A stretch of DNA of 64,000 nt from JAWKZG01 sp041396125 (GCA_041396125.1 JAWKZG010000017.1:58289-122288); one strand, 5' to 3'. Shown: positions 47,482 through 56,841, counted from the stretch's first letter. Notes: generated by a model not told the origin, from the sequence alone. Numbers and translations are program-made.

Positions 47482-47587
47482 ACGTTTTAAATCAGATCAT
47501 TAAGTAAAAGTGAGGGTTTAAAGGGCGCACAGTATAGCCGTACCGCACGCGTCGATAGCCCGTAAGGTTGTAAAATTTATCTAGTTG

Positions 47588-48718
47588 TTACAAGGCGGCA
47601 CGCAGAATACCGATATAGTCATCCACGCTGGCCTCACGGGGATTAGTGGCATGGCAGTGATCTTTGGTCGCCGCCAGGGCAATAGCTGGCAACACCTCTT
47701 CACTCACCCCCATGGCAGCCAGTCCGGACGGCAGACCCAGGCGGGCGTTCAGCTCACTGATTGCGACAGCAACATCGACCGTTGGCGCTAACCCCATGAC
47801 CTGGGCCATCCGGCTAAGCTTGTCACCGACATGGCTGCGGTTGAAATCGATCACCGCCGGCAGGAGCACTGCGTTCAGGGTACCGTGGTGCAGGTTCAGC
47901 GCTTTCAGACCACCCAGCGGATGTGACAGCGAATGCACCGCGCCCAGGCCTTTCTGAAATGCCATCGCCCCTTCCATCGACGCCATCATCATCTGCCAGC
48001 GCGCATCGCGGTCGTCGCCGTTACTGTAGGCTCGCTCGATATGCGCGCTGGCCCGCCCCAGACCATCCAGCGCTATGGCTTCAGCCGGCGGGTTCACTGC
48101 GGGTGCTAGAAAAGTCTCGATACAGTGCGCCATGGCATCCATACCGGTGCCAGCCGTTAAGCCCGGTGGCAGACCCAGCGTCAGTTCGGGATCGCAAATC
48201 GCGACTTTCGGAATCAGATACGGGCTGATCAGCCCCAGCTTGCGGCCATCATTCATGATGATCACCGCGCCCCGTCCCACTTCGCTGCCAGTACCGGCAG
48301 TGGTCGGGATAGCCAGCAGCGGCGCGACATCTGCCCGGATGCGATTGACCCCGCCTTCCACCAGCGCATATTGCGCTAACTCGCCACCGTGCGTGGCCTG
48401 CAGACAGACACCTTTACCTAAATCCAGCGAGGACCCGCCGCCCATGGCGATAACGCTGTCGCAATTGTGCTCACGGTAAACAGCGGCGGCATCCAGCACC
48501 GCCGCTTCGGTTGGATTAGCCGGCGTATCGCTATACACAGCACCTATCGCATCCGCTGGCAACACCTGCTGCAGGCGCTCCAGCAAACCGCTGGCGACAA
48601 TACCGCGATCGGTGACAACAAGTGCGCGTTTACCGCCCGCCGCCGCCAGTTCGGCTGGCACCTGCTGGATGGCACCGAAGTCGAATACGATACGCGTGAG
48701 ATAACTGATAATGGCCAT
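47588..48718 (-). CDS. Iron-containing (group III) alcohol dehydrogenase
   Basis: A 376-residue NAD(P)-dependent Fe-alcohol dehydrogenase from the ATG at 48,718, with AAGGAG about ten bases upstream; a GTG at 48,730 is possible. The dinucleotide-binding loop is VIAMGGGSSLDLGKG, followed by IPTTAGTGSEVGRGAVI. The metal ligands are visible as Asp and His in GMDAMAHCIET (D-x3-H) and two His in GLGAVHSLSHPLG and LHHGTLNAVLLP. Substrate is unknown; family members oxidise alcohols, lactaldehyde or reduce maleylacetate. It stands alone, downstream of an unrelated membrane gene. Confidence 0.93.
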   Translation of the reverse strand: MAIISYLTRIVFDFGAIQQVPAELAAAGGKRALVVTDRGIVASGLLERLQQVLPADAIGAVYSDTPANPTEAAVLDAAAVYREHNCDSVIAMGGGSSLDLGKGVCLQATHGGELAQYALVEGGVNRIRADVAPLLAIPTTAGTGSEVGRGAVIIMNDGRKLGLISPYLIPKVAICDPELTLGLPPGLTAGTGMDAMAHCIETFLAPAVNPPAEAIALDGLGRASAHIERAYSNGDDRDARWQMMMASMEGAMAFQKGLGAVHSLSHPLGGLKALNLHHGTLNAVLLPAVIDFNRSHVGDKLSRMAQVMGLAPTVDVAVAISELNARLGLPSGLAAMGVSEEVLPAIALAATKDHCHATNPREASVDDYIGILRAAL

Positions 48719-48848
48719 GCTGTAGGTCACTCCTTACTGTTCTGGGTCAGGGTTTAAAAGCTTGCTTAACAAATTAGCCGGGCAGTTTAACGCAGCCTAC
48801 CCGGAATGACACGCTGACAGAGGCCCCAGAAGCCTTGGAGGCCTTCAG

Positions 48849-49691
48849 CTAGGCCGTACGCTGGTCAGCAGGCCGGAATAGATTCACAACCCAGCCCGGA
48901 TTGGCACCGGACAGCGCAAAGGATGCGCTGATATGGATATACGACCACAGATAGAATTGCTGGGAGAACATTGAATTATTCAGCGTATAGCTCAACAATC
49001 CAAGCGGCGACAACAGCAGGAAAAGACCGAAACATATTATGGTGACACCGGTATAGTTCAGTACCTGCGCCGGGCCCTGTACCAGCCGACTTCTGAGCGG
49101 GTACAGCGTCCAGAGAATAAAATGATAAATCACCAGCTGCAAAAATGTGATGTCGATCAGCAGGGACAGCCCGGCAACACCCAGCGCCACGATCTCGAAA
49201 CGGCTGTAACGGATTACTGCAGACCAATCGGGACCGGCCCCTGAAGCAAACCGACGCAGCAACGTGTAAAACAACAGGCCGTAGCAGAGCAGCAACGCGC
49301 AGGCCCAGAAAACATCCGGCACGGCATTCAGTGCCGGGTCATTGCGCAGAATAAAAGCATAAAGCACAAAATGCAGCAGCGTCCGGCCGGCTGATAGTGC
49401 CTGCTCTTGTGCCGCATCTTTAGTGCGTGTAGAACGCCACAGATAGCCTTCGTTCAAGGCATGATGCACACCGAAATAGAGCGGCAGCGACGCCTGCGAG
49501 AAATACATCAGGCCTGTTAGCAATATCAGCGCAAACAGAGCGAAGCGATATTTTTCAGCACGCGCCAGTACCAGAAACTGTTGTTTAGAATAATAAAACG
49601 CCAGCAGATAATGGCTAAACCCCAGGCTGGCAACCAGCGTAAACCAAACCTGATGATCCTCAATCAGCAACGCGAGAACAGCCGTGATCAA
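48849..49691 (-). CDS. Polytopic membrane protein of unknown function
   Basis: A 280-residue integral membrane protein with about eight hydrophobic helices. The best start I can offer is TTG at 49,691; the open frame extends upstream as RDKLLDRWSFAARIASILIT up to about 49,745 without an ATG or GTG, so the true start may be upstream of a frameshift or non-canonical. Possible functional residues are paired histidines in YFGVHHALNEGYLW and a His in SLGFSHYLLAFYYSK. It does not show the Cys-Arg-His pattern of exosortases. It follows the IPTL-CTERM-like protein gene in the same direction, 65 bases apart. I do not recognise the family. Confidence 0.65.
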   Translation of the reverse strand: MITAVLALLIEDHQVWFTLVASLGFSHYLLAFYYSKQQFLVLARAEKYRFALFALILLTGLMYFSQASLPLYFGVHHALNEGYLWRSTRTKDAAQEQALSAGRTLLHFVLYAFILRNDPALNAVPDVFWACALLLCYGLLFYTLLRRFASGAGPDWSAVIRYSRFEIVALGVAGLSLLIDITFLQLVIYHFILWTLYPLRSRLVQGPAQVLNYTGVTIICFGLFLLLSPLGLLSYTLNNSMFSQQFYLWSYIHISASFALSGANPGWVVNLFRPADQRTA

Positions 49692-49756
49692 GATGCTTGC
49701 GATGCGCGCAGCAAAGCTCCAGCGGTCCAGTAGTTTGTCCCTTTAAAACTGGGCCC

Positions 49757-50449
49757 TTACGATTTACGCAGGCGTGCGCCCAGTAGTACCGCGCCTAAAC
49801 CGAGAATCAGCAGGATCAGGCCGACCCTGTCCAGGGCCGGAATTGTAGCCGGGACATCAGGCGCAATAGTGACAGTGCATTGTTCGATATTGCCGCACTG
49901 CAGATCTGGTCCTTGAAAGGCGTCACCCAGAAAAGCGATAGCGACATTGACAGGCACCTGACCGGTACTGCCAATCCCCACTGTGAATAAAGCCGTCAGA
50001 TCGCCGGTATCTCCGCCCGAAAGAGGGGCAAGCGGGCCTATAGTATAAAAAGTAGTGTCGAACCCTGGTGGGGCTGGATCCTGAAAACACGCGCTGTTAT
50101 CAGGTGATGGTGGGGCCGTGGGGTTTTGTGTTGCGGGGGACACCGGACCGCTATTCGGGGTTACTCCGTCATTCGTAGTGGCATTGAACTGCGCCGCGCC
50201 GGCAGTCCAGCTCGAGGGAGTTTGCACGGCAAGAAATACCGTCCCCTCTGTAGTGTCGTTTTCTAAATCGGCCCAGTTATAGGGTGCTGTAATGGATACC
50301 AGACCACCAGTCGGCGCAGCCCTGGTGCAGTCCAGCGGCTCCAGTTCGCAACCTGTCAGCAAGAGTGCTGTCAGTCCGGCCAGTAAACTGCCACGTCCGA
50401 ACCCGGATGTGGTAAACAAAAGTATCTTCCGATTAAAAAGTGCCAGCAT
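49757..50449 (-). CDS. Secreted protein with lipobox and IPTL-CTERM-like tail
   Basis: A 230-residue exported protein. The N-terminal signal contains a lipobox-like LLLTGC (about residues 29-34), so it may be lipidated at Cys34. The middle is an extracellular beta-rich region with several cysteines (ACFQDP, LQCGNIEQCTV). The C-terminus is IPALDRVGLILLILGLGAVL followed by RLRKS, which fits the IPTL/PEP-CTERM plan of a short motif, one helix and a basic end. Having both a lipobox and a sorting tail is unusual. It is preceded by about 380 bp without a gene and followed by a polytopic membrane protein. Confidence 0.72.
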   Translation of the reverse strand: MLALFNRKILLFTTSGFGRGSLLAGLTALLLTGCELEPLDCTRAAPTGGLVSITAPYNWADLENDTTEGTVFLAVQTPSSWTAGAAQFNATTNDGVTPNSGPVSPATQNPTAPPSPDNSACFQDPAPPGFDTTFYTIGPLAPLSGGDTGDLTALFTVGIGSTGQVPVNVAIAFLGDAFQGPDLQCGNIEQCTVTIAPDVPATIPALDRVGLILLILGLGAVLLGARLRKS

Positions 50450-50832
50450 GAATTTCCCCCCATGACCCAGAACAGTTATATAGCTAAACAGTTTAGTAAT
50501 CGATTAGGAAAATCAAGATTTCCAATAACGATATACATCCCCGGCAAATGGGTCAGCATAAGCAAGGAAAAACCACTCTAACTCGTACTGAATAAATCCT
50601 CGTCCCGAATTATTCACCGAATCTCATACAGGCGGATGAACTGAACGTGCGAATACACCATCCATCCGGATCCGCAGCTTTTTTTGCGGCATAATAATAT
50701 TGAAGCTTTTGCTCACGGGATATGCTCGCCGAACAAGATAGTGTCTATGCGGTCTATTTCACTCACGGTCAGGCGCACCTGTTTCGGCGTATTATGACTT
50801 CTATTTTCTGGTATCAGCAAGCCCGTAATCTT
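50450..50832. other. Intergenic region upstream of the sirtuin gene
   Basis: No convincing gene. The sirtuin frame is open from 50,722, so the end of this stretch may be coding if an upstream start is used. The rest is moderately A/T-rich and should carry divergent promoters for the two flanking genes; none could be identified with confidence. Confidence 0.4.
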
Positions 50833-51684
50833 ATGACAACACAACTCTGCTTAGAGACCTATACCCAACCCGGCACTGCTTTGGCCCAGTGGGTACGTCA
50901 GTATCCGCGCCTGTTCGTGCTGACCGGCGCAGGCATCAGCACCGCCTCCGGCATCCCGGATTATCGCGACCACGAAGGCCGCTGGAAACTGAGTCAACCC
51001 ATTCAATATCAGGATTTTATCAGCAGCGAATATGCCCGCCAGCGCTACTGGGCACGCAGCATGACTGGCTGGCCCCGATTTCAGCAGGCACAGCCCAGCA
51101 CAACCCACCGTGTACTGACTGAACTGGAAAACGCCGGCTATATCCATCATCTGGTCACACAGAATGTTGATGGCTTGCATCAGCGGGCAGGCAGCCGCCG
51201 GGTGATTGACCTGCATGGCCGACTGGATAAAGTTGAATGCCTTGATTGCAAACAGTCACTGCCTCGCGCTCACATGCAGTCCATGTTACGCGCCCGCAAT
51301 CCTGATTTTCCTGATTATAGCGCAGCGCTGGCCCCCGACGGTGATGCACAATTGGACAACATCGCTTTCGAGCACTTTAACGTGCCAGACTGCCCGAAGT
51401 GTCAGGGACTGCTAAAACCACGCGTGGTATTTTTCGGGGAGAATGTGCCCAGACCCAGGGTTGAGCGGGCACTGCAGAAACTGCATGAAGCCGACGCTGT
51501 TCTGGCTATCGGCAGTTCTTTGATGGTGTATTCAGGCTTTCGTTTTTGCCGCACTGCCGCGCAGCTGGGCAAGCCCATCGCAGCCATTAATCTGGGCAAA
51601 ACCCGGGCTGATGAATTGCTCAGCCTCAAAGTCAATGCCCTGTGCGATAGTACTTTGTCAGACTTGTCAGAAGCGTTGCTCTAG
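50833..51684 (+). CDS. NAD-dependent protein deacylase, sirtuin family (SIRT4-like class II)
   Basis: A sirtuin of about 283 residues from MTTQLCLETY at 50,833; earlier in-frame ATGs at 50,722 and 50,794 would add up to 37 residues without domain content. NAD-binding motifs GAGISTASGIPDYRDHEGRW and VTQNVDGLHQRAGSRRVIDLHG (catalytic His) are present, with the zinc module CLDCKQ ... CPKCQG and later VVFFGENVPRP and GSSLMVYSG. The IPDYR form is typical of class II sirtuins rather than CobB. It removes acyl groups from lysine using NAD. It ends five bases before xseA. Confidence 0.92.
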   Translation: MTTQLCLETYTQPGTALAQWVRQYPRLFVLTGAGISTASGIPDYRDHEGRWKLSQPIQYQDFISSEYARQRYWARSMTGWPRFQQAQPSTTHRVLTELENAGYIHHLVTQNVDGLHQRAGSRRVIDLHGRLDKVECLDCKQSLPRAHMQSMLRARNPDFPDYSAALAPDGDAQLDNIAFEHFNVPDCPKCQGLLKPRVVFFGENVPRPRVERALQKLHEADAVLAIGSSLMVYSGFRFCRTAAQLGKPIAAINLGKTRADELLSLKVNALCDSTLSDLSEALL

Positions 51685-51688
51685 ACTG

Positions 51689-53081
51689 ATGGACTATTCA
51701 TTAGGCACCGGTACGCCAAACTATCCGGCTACGCGCCGGGTATTCCAGGTTTCCGAGTTGAATCGGGCAGTGCGCGAGCTGCTGGAAGGCCATTTTTTAC
51801 TGATCTGGCTGGAGGGCGAAATCTCGAATCTGGCCCGCCCGGCGTCGGGCCATCTGTATTTTTCCCTGAAAGATCAGCAGGCGCAGGTACGTTGTGCACT
51901 GTTTCGTAACCGGGCGCGCCAGCTCAGCACATCCCTCAGCAACGGGCAGCATATTCTGGTCCGGGCACGGATCAGCCTGTACGAACCACGCGGTGAGTAC
52001 CAGCTCATTATCGAGCAATTGGAAGACGCCGGCGAAGGCGCATTGCGTCGTGCTTTTGAGGCGTTGCGCTTGCGGCTGGAACAAGAGGGTCTGTTTGCAG
52101 CCGAACGTAAACGCTCCCTGCCCCGCTGGCCGACCCGGGTTGGCGTGATTACCTCTGCCAGCGGAGCGGCGGTACACGATGTGCTCAGTGTGCTTGAAGC
52201 GGCGCTTTCCAGCGCTACCGGTGCTGTTGTATCCGGTTCAGGTGCAAGGTGATGGCGCTGCGACCAGCGTTGTACAGGCACTGACAACCGCCGGGCAACG
52301 GCAGGACTGCGATGTGTTGCTGCTGGTCCGTGGCGGCGGCTCGCTGGAAGATCTGCAGGCTTTCAACGAAGAAGCCGTAGCACGCGCCATAGTTCAGTGC
52401 GAAATTCCCGTCGTGAGCGGCATCGGGCATGAAAGCGATGTCACGATTGCTGATTTTGTCGCTGATGTGCGGGCAGCAACACCCTCTGCCGCCGCTGAAC
52501 TGATCAGCCCGAATCAGGCCGAATGGCTGGCCCGTTTCAGCCAGCTGGAACAGCGCCTGAGCAATGTTATCAGCCGCAGCCTGAACCAGCGGCAACGGCA
52601 GTTGGACAGCTTGCAGCAGCGTCTGGAACGACAACACCCCGGACGCCGTCTGCAACAGCAGGCACAGCGGCTGGACGACCTGGAACAGCGCTTGCAACGA
52701 GCAATGGCTGCCCGCTTGCGCACGTTAAAGACGCACCAGGCAGGGTTGCAAATTCGCCTGCTAAGCCAGGCGCCGCAGCAACGTATCACATATACACGGC
52801 AACGCTGGCAAGGACTGAATCAACGTCTGCAACAGGCCATGGAGCGGCTTATCGAGACAAAACGCCAGGCCTTGTCCAGCCAGGCCCGCGCCCTGCACAA
52901 TATCAGCCCGCTACAAACCCTGCAGCGGGGCTATGCCATCGTGCGCAAACCGGACGGCTCGCTGATACGTCAAGCCGAACAGGTGCAGGCCGGCGACCCG
53001 ATCGAGGCCTTGCTGGGCGCGGGCAAGCTTTTATGCACAGTGGACGAATCATACGGGGATAAATCACACCATGACGACTAG
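51689..53081 (+). pseudogene. xseA: Exodeoxyribonuclease VII large subunit, frameshifted
   Basis: Large subunit of exonuclease VII, about 463 residues after repair. The first frame (start 51,689, MDYSLGTGTPNYPATRRVFQ) has the OB fold (VSELNRAVRELLEGHFLLIW, VRCALFRNRAR) and the catalytic-domain start VGVITSASGAAVHDVLSVL. The frame then changes at a TT at 52,194-52,195; dropping one T gives VLKRRFPALPVLLYPVQVQG and continues to LLVRGGGSLEDLQAFNEEAV, GIGHESDVTIADFVADVRAA and a long coiled coil to the end at 53,081. Since XseA is broadly conserved, a sequence error is most likely. It overlaps the M23 peptidase gene by 11 bases. Confidence 0.9.
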
Positions 53082-53892
53082 GCTACTTTACCTGTTGTGT
53101 TTACTGTGCGCCGCACCGGCCCTGCCAGCACTGGAACCGCCGCCGCATAACCCGGTGCCAGGCGGCGTGGCGGTACTGGCCTTGCCGGATGCAGGCGTGG
53201 TGCCACCGAGCCTGCACTATCAGGGTCGTCCGGTGATGACCTTGCGGCATCAACAACAGTGGTGGGCGGTAGTGGGCATTGCCCTGGATACCGAACCGGG
53301 CTGGCAGCAGCTTGAACAATCACTGAATGGCTATGCGCTGCCACCGGTGTCGTTTCAGGTTCGCGCGAAAGATTATCCGGCCCAGTACATTACCCTGCGC
53401 AATAACAATTATGTCGAGCCGGACCCGAAGACCCAGCAGCGGATCGCCCGCGAGGCCCGTTTGCGCGAGCAGGCTTTAAACGCCTGGTCGGACCAGTTGC
53501 CGGCCACCCTGCGCTTTATCAAACCGGTTCAGGGCCGTTTCAGCAGCGAGTTCGGCTTGCGCCGCTTTTTCAATAAAAAACCCCGCCGCCCCCACAGTGG
53601 ACTGGATATCGCCGCACCCCGCGGCACTCCGATTGTTGCGCCAGCGCCTGGTCGAGTCGTGGCGACCGAGCATTTATTTTTTAATGGCAAGACGGTTTTT
53701 ATCGATCACGGTCAGGGACTGGTAACCATGTTTTGTCATCTGGACCGGATCGATGCACGGCCCGGTCAATATCTGCAAGCAGGCGAATCTCTCGGTGTGG
53801 TAGGCAGCACCGGTCGCGTAACCGGCCCGCATCTGCATTGGAGCGTGACCTTGAATGGCAATCTGGTGGAGCCGCGCCTGTTTCTGCGCTGA
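53071..53892 (+). CDS. M23-family (LytM) peptidase, exported
   Basis: A 273-residue periplasmic protein with a signal peptide (MTTRLLYLLCLLCAAPALPA). The N-terminal region (about 25-105) is a small beta domain found in this group of M23 peptidases. The catalytic LytM domain (about 165-273) has all zinc and catalytic residues: HSGLDIAAP (HxxxD), VTMFCHLDRI (His), and GPHLHW (HxH). It probably cleaves peptidoglycan cross-bridges or tailors the wall. It overlaps the end of xseA by 11 bases, so the two are coupled. Confidence 0.93.
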   Translation: MTTRLLYLLCLLCAAPALPALEPPPHNPVPGGVAVLALPDAGVVPPSLHYQGRPVMTLRHQQQWWAVVGIALDTEPGWQQLEQSLNGYALPPVSFQVRAKDYPAQYITLRNNNYVEPDPKTQQRIAREARLREQALNAWSDQLPATLRFIKPVQGRFSSEFGLRRFFNKKPRRPHSGLDIAAPRGTPIVAPAPGRVVATEHLFFNGKTVFIDHGQGLVTMFCHLDRIDARPGQYLQAGESLGVVGSTGRVTGPHLHWSVTLNGNLVEPRLFLR

Positions 53893-53936
53893 TGGCGACC
53901 AGCACTGCCTTTTTGACACGCCCGTGCAGAAAAAAC

Positions 53937-54260
53937 TCAGCCTTTGGGCCGATACGATTGACACCAGCCATTAGCGTTGACCTGACGACCACCAAACACA
54001 ATACAGCCGCCCCAGGCCGAACTCGCAGCACCCTGATAAAATGCACAAGCCTGGCACTGCTGACCCGCCCCGCGCCCCGTCGCCTGGCGGGCATCGTGGC
54101 GATAACCCAGTTGTTTAGCGAGCGTATCCGCTTCATCGAGCCTATCTCCGGTTTGGGCAGCCTGCAGCAACCGGCCGGGCACAGCAAGCGCGCTTAAACC
54201 AATAGCACCCAGGCGAATTATTGAACGTCTTTTATCCGTATTACAGTAGTCTTTGCACAT
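53937..54260 (-). CDS. High-potential iron-sulfur protein (HiPIP)
   Basis: A 107-residue periplasmic electron carrier. A twin-arginine signal peptide (DKRRSIIRLGAIGLSALAVP) is expected, since HiPIPs are exported folded. The four cluster cysteines are visible with typical spacing: CQACAFY (about 69 and 72), WGGCIVFGG (about 85) and NGWCQSY (about 98). It carries electrons at high potential between cytochromes and oxidases or photosystems. It is near two cytochrome-P460-like genes and a PQQ-type propeller gene in the same direction, which suggests a small periplasmic redox group. Confidence 0.92.
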   Translation of the reverse strand: MCKDYCNTDKRRSIIRLGAIGLSALAVPGRLLQAAQTGDRLDEADTLAKQLGYRHDARQATGRGAGQQCQACAFYQGAASSAWGGCIVFGGRQVNANGWCQSYRPKG

Positions 54261-54416
54261 AAGTATTCACCTCGGAATTCACACAAAAAAGCACTGTTTT
54301 GGACACACGAACCCCTCTCGGACATAACACGATGCCCGAGCGGAATCAGTATGTTGGGATTACAAACCGGCTTACATCAGACGCGCTGTCCGGGCCGGTA
54401 CAAGATGTCTGGACGC

Positions 54417-54979
54417 TTACTTGAAGCGATCGTGGGTAAACACCATATCGCCACCCGGCGCTGCACTATGGCAGGCAATGCCGCCCGGTGGATCAACTTT
54501 AGCCACTCGCCCGGCCAGCGCCATGCCCTTGGGATTTTTATCCAGCGAGCCATCCGGTAAATATTTGGCCCAGAACCGTCATTATTATCGGGATCATACC
54601 CGGGCCGCTTATACATGACCGTCACTGCCGCCAGATATTGTGATGGATTCCGGGTCACATTTTCGACACTGACACCCTCGCCACCATAATTATTTTTGAC
54701 AATAACCGGACTGGTGACCCCGTTAACGGTGAGCATACCGTCAACATTCTGCAGCACCGCACCGTGCGGATGCTGGCCTGGATAGGCTTTGGTTTCGATC
54801 GCCCCCGGTCCGACCAGACGGGCCGACTGCAAGGCCTGCCACAAATCGCCCGCGTAGGCTACCGAGTCCGGACCGCCGAAGGGCATCATCTCATCCTGCA
54901 TCATCTTGTCACCGGCGCAGGCGCTTACCAGCAAGGCGGCTATACTCATACTCAGAAATGTTTTCCTGTTCGTTTGCAT
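54417..54979 (-). pseudogene. Cytochrome P460-like lipoprotein, frameshifted paralogue
   Basis: A paralogue of the next gene. The signal ends in a lipobox-like LLVSACAG (Cys21). The shared core is PFGGPDSVAYAGDLWQAL, KAYPGQHPHGAVL, VKNNYGGEGVSVENV and AAVTVMYKRPGYDPD. Near 54,576 one base is missing (expected Asp-Trp-Phe-Trp, as in the paralogue), and the rest, in another frame, reads FWAKYLPDGSLDKNPKGMAL to the stop at 54,417. The heme motif in this tail is GGIACH where the paralogue has GCIACH, so one codon including the first Cys is absent. Even after repair it would have only a CH-type half motif. Either decaying or a one-thioether heme site. Confidence 0.75.
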
Positions 54980-55009
54980 CGTTACTGACTCCCGCTGTAA
55001 TTATTGTGT

Positions 55010-55534
55010 CTACTTGGTGAAAACCATGTCGCCGCCAGGTGCTGCGTTATGGCAGGCGATGCAGCCCGCCGGAGGATTCACCTTCGCTACCCGGCCAGCC
55101 AGCTGCATACCTTTAGGATTTTTGTCCAGTGAGCCATCCGGTAAATATTTGGCCCAGAACCAGTTACCGTTGTCCGGATCGTAACCCGGGCGCTGGTACA
55201 TGACGGTCACTGCCGCCAGGAAACGATCCGGATTTTCCGCCACGCTTTGCACGCTGACACCGTCGCCGCCATAGTTGCGTTTGACGATAAGCCGATTGTC
55301 CTGCCCTTCCAGATTCAGGCTGGTGTAGATCGTCTGCAACACGGCACCATGCGGATGCTGGCCTGGATAGGCTTTGGACTGGATAGCATTCGACCCGACC
55401 AGATTGGCCTGTATTAACGCCTGCCACAGCCGGCTGGCATAAGCGATATCGTCAGGTCCGCCGAAAGGGGGCTGAGCCTGGCTTGCTGATGCAGCCAGCA
55501 GCAAAGCCATTGTCAATAGTGCAGGGATTTTCAT
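55010..55534 (-). CDS. Cytochrome P460-like c-type heme protein
   Basis: A 174-residue exported protein with a signal peptide (MKIPALLTMALLLAASASQA). The core has PFGGPDDIAYASRLWQALIQ, KAYPGQHPHGAVLQ, GDGVSVQSVAENPDRFLAAV and GYDPDNGNWFWAKYLPDGSL, features I associate with the cytochrome P460 family. A single CxxCH heme motif (GCIACHNAAPGGD) lies near the C-terminus. Family members oxidise hydroxylamine or act in other periplasmic redox steps, but the role here is unknown. It overlaps the PQQ-type propeller gene by four bases and has AGGAG before its ATG. Confidence 0.85.
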   Translation of the reverse strand: MKIPALLTMALLLAASASQAQPPFGGPDDIAYASRLWQALIQANLVGSNAIQSKAYPGQHPHGAVLQTIYTSLNLEGQDNRLIVKRNYGGDGVSVQSVAENPDRFLAAVTVMYQRPGYDPDNGNWFWAKYLPDGSLDKNPKGMQLAGRVAKVNPPAGCIACHNAAPGGDMVFTK

Positions 55535-56574
55535 AGCTTATTCTCCTCATTTGTCATGATTGACCACGGTATAACGGTTAGCCGCGGCCATGAATTTGCA
55601 CCGCCAGCATCCCGAAAAAACAAAACCCGTCCGTTCATCGCCAACGGCGTTCCCAGCAGTTCCGCCGGATCGGGATAACGCCGGATCAAGGTGCCACTGG
55701 ACTGCGCCAGCACCACCACAGCACCAAACTCATCCACTGCCAGTAAAGATTCTCCGGCCAGTTGCAGGGCATGCGTTGATAGCGCCTGCTTACTGCGCCA
55801 CAGTTCGCGCCCGTCCTGTGCCGCACGGGCTATGACAGGACCTTCGAAGGTACGAAAATAAAGGGTCGCACCGCTGACCAGCGGGCTGTGATTGGGGCTG
55901 CTGTCCTGCACCCGCCAGCGCAGCGCGCCAGTCGCTACATCAAGTGCCAGTACAGTGCCGGAAAAGGTCGTGATGATGACGTTGCGGGCATCCGCCAGCA
56001 CGGGATAATGCACAGCTTCTTGAGTCAGCGGGTATTCCCACAAGGTAGCGCCATTAGCAGGGTCCAGCGCCCGCACGACAGGCTCCTGCCCGGCAACGAT
56101 CAACACATTGGCGGCAATCGCCGGTGCATACACCCAGCCGTCGAACTGGCGTTGCCACAGTAACGAGCCATCACTGAGTGACAACGCCTGCAAATGGCCA
56201 TTTTCACTGCCGGCGTAGACCCGTTCACCGGCCACACCGGGCGCGAACACGCGACTGCTGCTGCGCCGTTGCCAGCGCAGTTCGCCCGTGGCAGTAGACA
56301 AAGCCTGCAAGCCCCGGCTATTGCCCAATAACACGGTGTCACCGCTGACTACCGGCTCCGCCTGACCCCACTCCAGCGGCACCCGCCAGCGTGGCCGCAG
56401 CGTCGGCAAATCCAACCGGATAAGTCCCTGATAAGCAAGATAGACGCTGTCGTCCTGCAAAGCAGGATTAGCAGCCTGCGCCAGGCCTGTGGTCAGCAGG
56501 CCAAGCAGCAATACCCGGATGAGTTGCAGGCCGGCCCGGTGGTAATGAAACATTGAACAAAGCTGCTCTGTCAT
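55531..56574 (-). CDS. PQQ-like beta-propeller repeat protein
   Basis: A 347-residue exported propeller protein with an N-terminal hydrophobic signal (LIRVLLLGLLTTGLAQA). Repeated PQQ/WD-type blades are seen as TATGELRWQRR, LSDGSLLWQRQF, PANGATLWEYPL, VATGALRWRVQ and AAQDGRELWRSK. It resembles BamB-like propellers but has no lipobox. The last 29 residues (ANSWPRLTVIPWSIMTNEEN) look unnatural; an alternative frame gives KFMAAANRYTVVNHDK with a stop at 55,547, so a one-base error near 55,600 is possible. It probably assists or docks with the cytochrome encoded next. Confidence 0.82.
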   Translation of the reverse strand: MTEQLCSMFHYHRAGLQLIRVLLLGLLTTGLAQAANPALQDDSVYLAYQGLIRLDLPTLRPRWRVPLEWGQAEPVVSGDTVLLGNSRGLQALSTATGELRWQRRSSSRVFAPGVAGERVYAGSENGHLQALSLSDGSLLWQRQFDGWVYAPAIAANVLIVAGQEPVVRALDPANGATLWEYPLTQEAVHYPVLADARNVIITTFSGTVLALDVATGALRWRVQDSSPNHSPLVSGATLYFRTFEGPVIARAAQDGRELWRSKQALSTHALQLAGESLLAVDEFGAVVVLAQSSGTLIRRYPDPAELLGTPLAMNGRVLFFRDAGGANSWPRLTVIPWSIMTNEENKL

Positions 56575-56710
56575 GGCGCTTGTCTCGGGTTGAAATTAAT
56601 CATATGTGTCGTTATGTAGCTATATTCTGCATTTGATGTTGCTTACGCGTACCGCCTGGGGATAGATTCAGATAAATTCAGCATCCGGGCCAAACGGGTA
56701 TTACCGGAAG

Positions 56711-56758
56711 AGGCTTTATGTAAGACTTTATGTAAGACTTCATGCAAGGCTTCCTGAA
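56711..56758. repeat. 12-bp imperfect tandem repeat, 4 copies
   Basis: Four consecutive 12-bp units: AGGCTTTATGTA, AGACTTTATGTA, AGACTTCATGCA, AGGCTTCCTGAA, in the divergent region between the propeller gene and tldD. They could carry promoter sequences or be simple slippage products; no gene is encoded. Confidence 0.75.
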
Positions 56759-56841
56759 AGTGTTCTGTCAGATTGTCACTCTGGCTGCGCGCTGCGTCGT
56801 GTTATCCTGCACGTATTGTCAATCACTCAGATTCAGTCCTT

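Noticed and set aside
47482..47587. FMN riboswitch upstream of ribBA
   Set aside because: The short leader lacks the conserved RFN element blocks and there is little room for it.
48849..49691. Exosortase or Brp/Blh-type carotenoid oxygenase
   Set aside because: No Cys-Arg-His arrangement of exosortases and no recognisable His motifs of Brp/Blh; left as unknown.
50833..51684. Sirtuin as part of a defence system
   Set aside because: Neighbours are xseA and an M23 peptidase; no Argonaute, HerA or other defence partner, and the motifs fit a metabolic class II deacylase.
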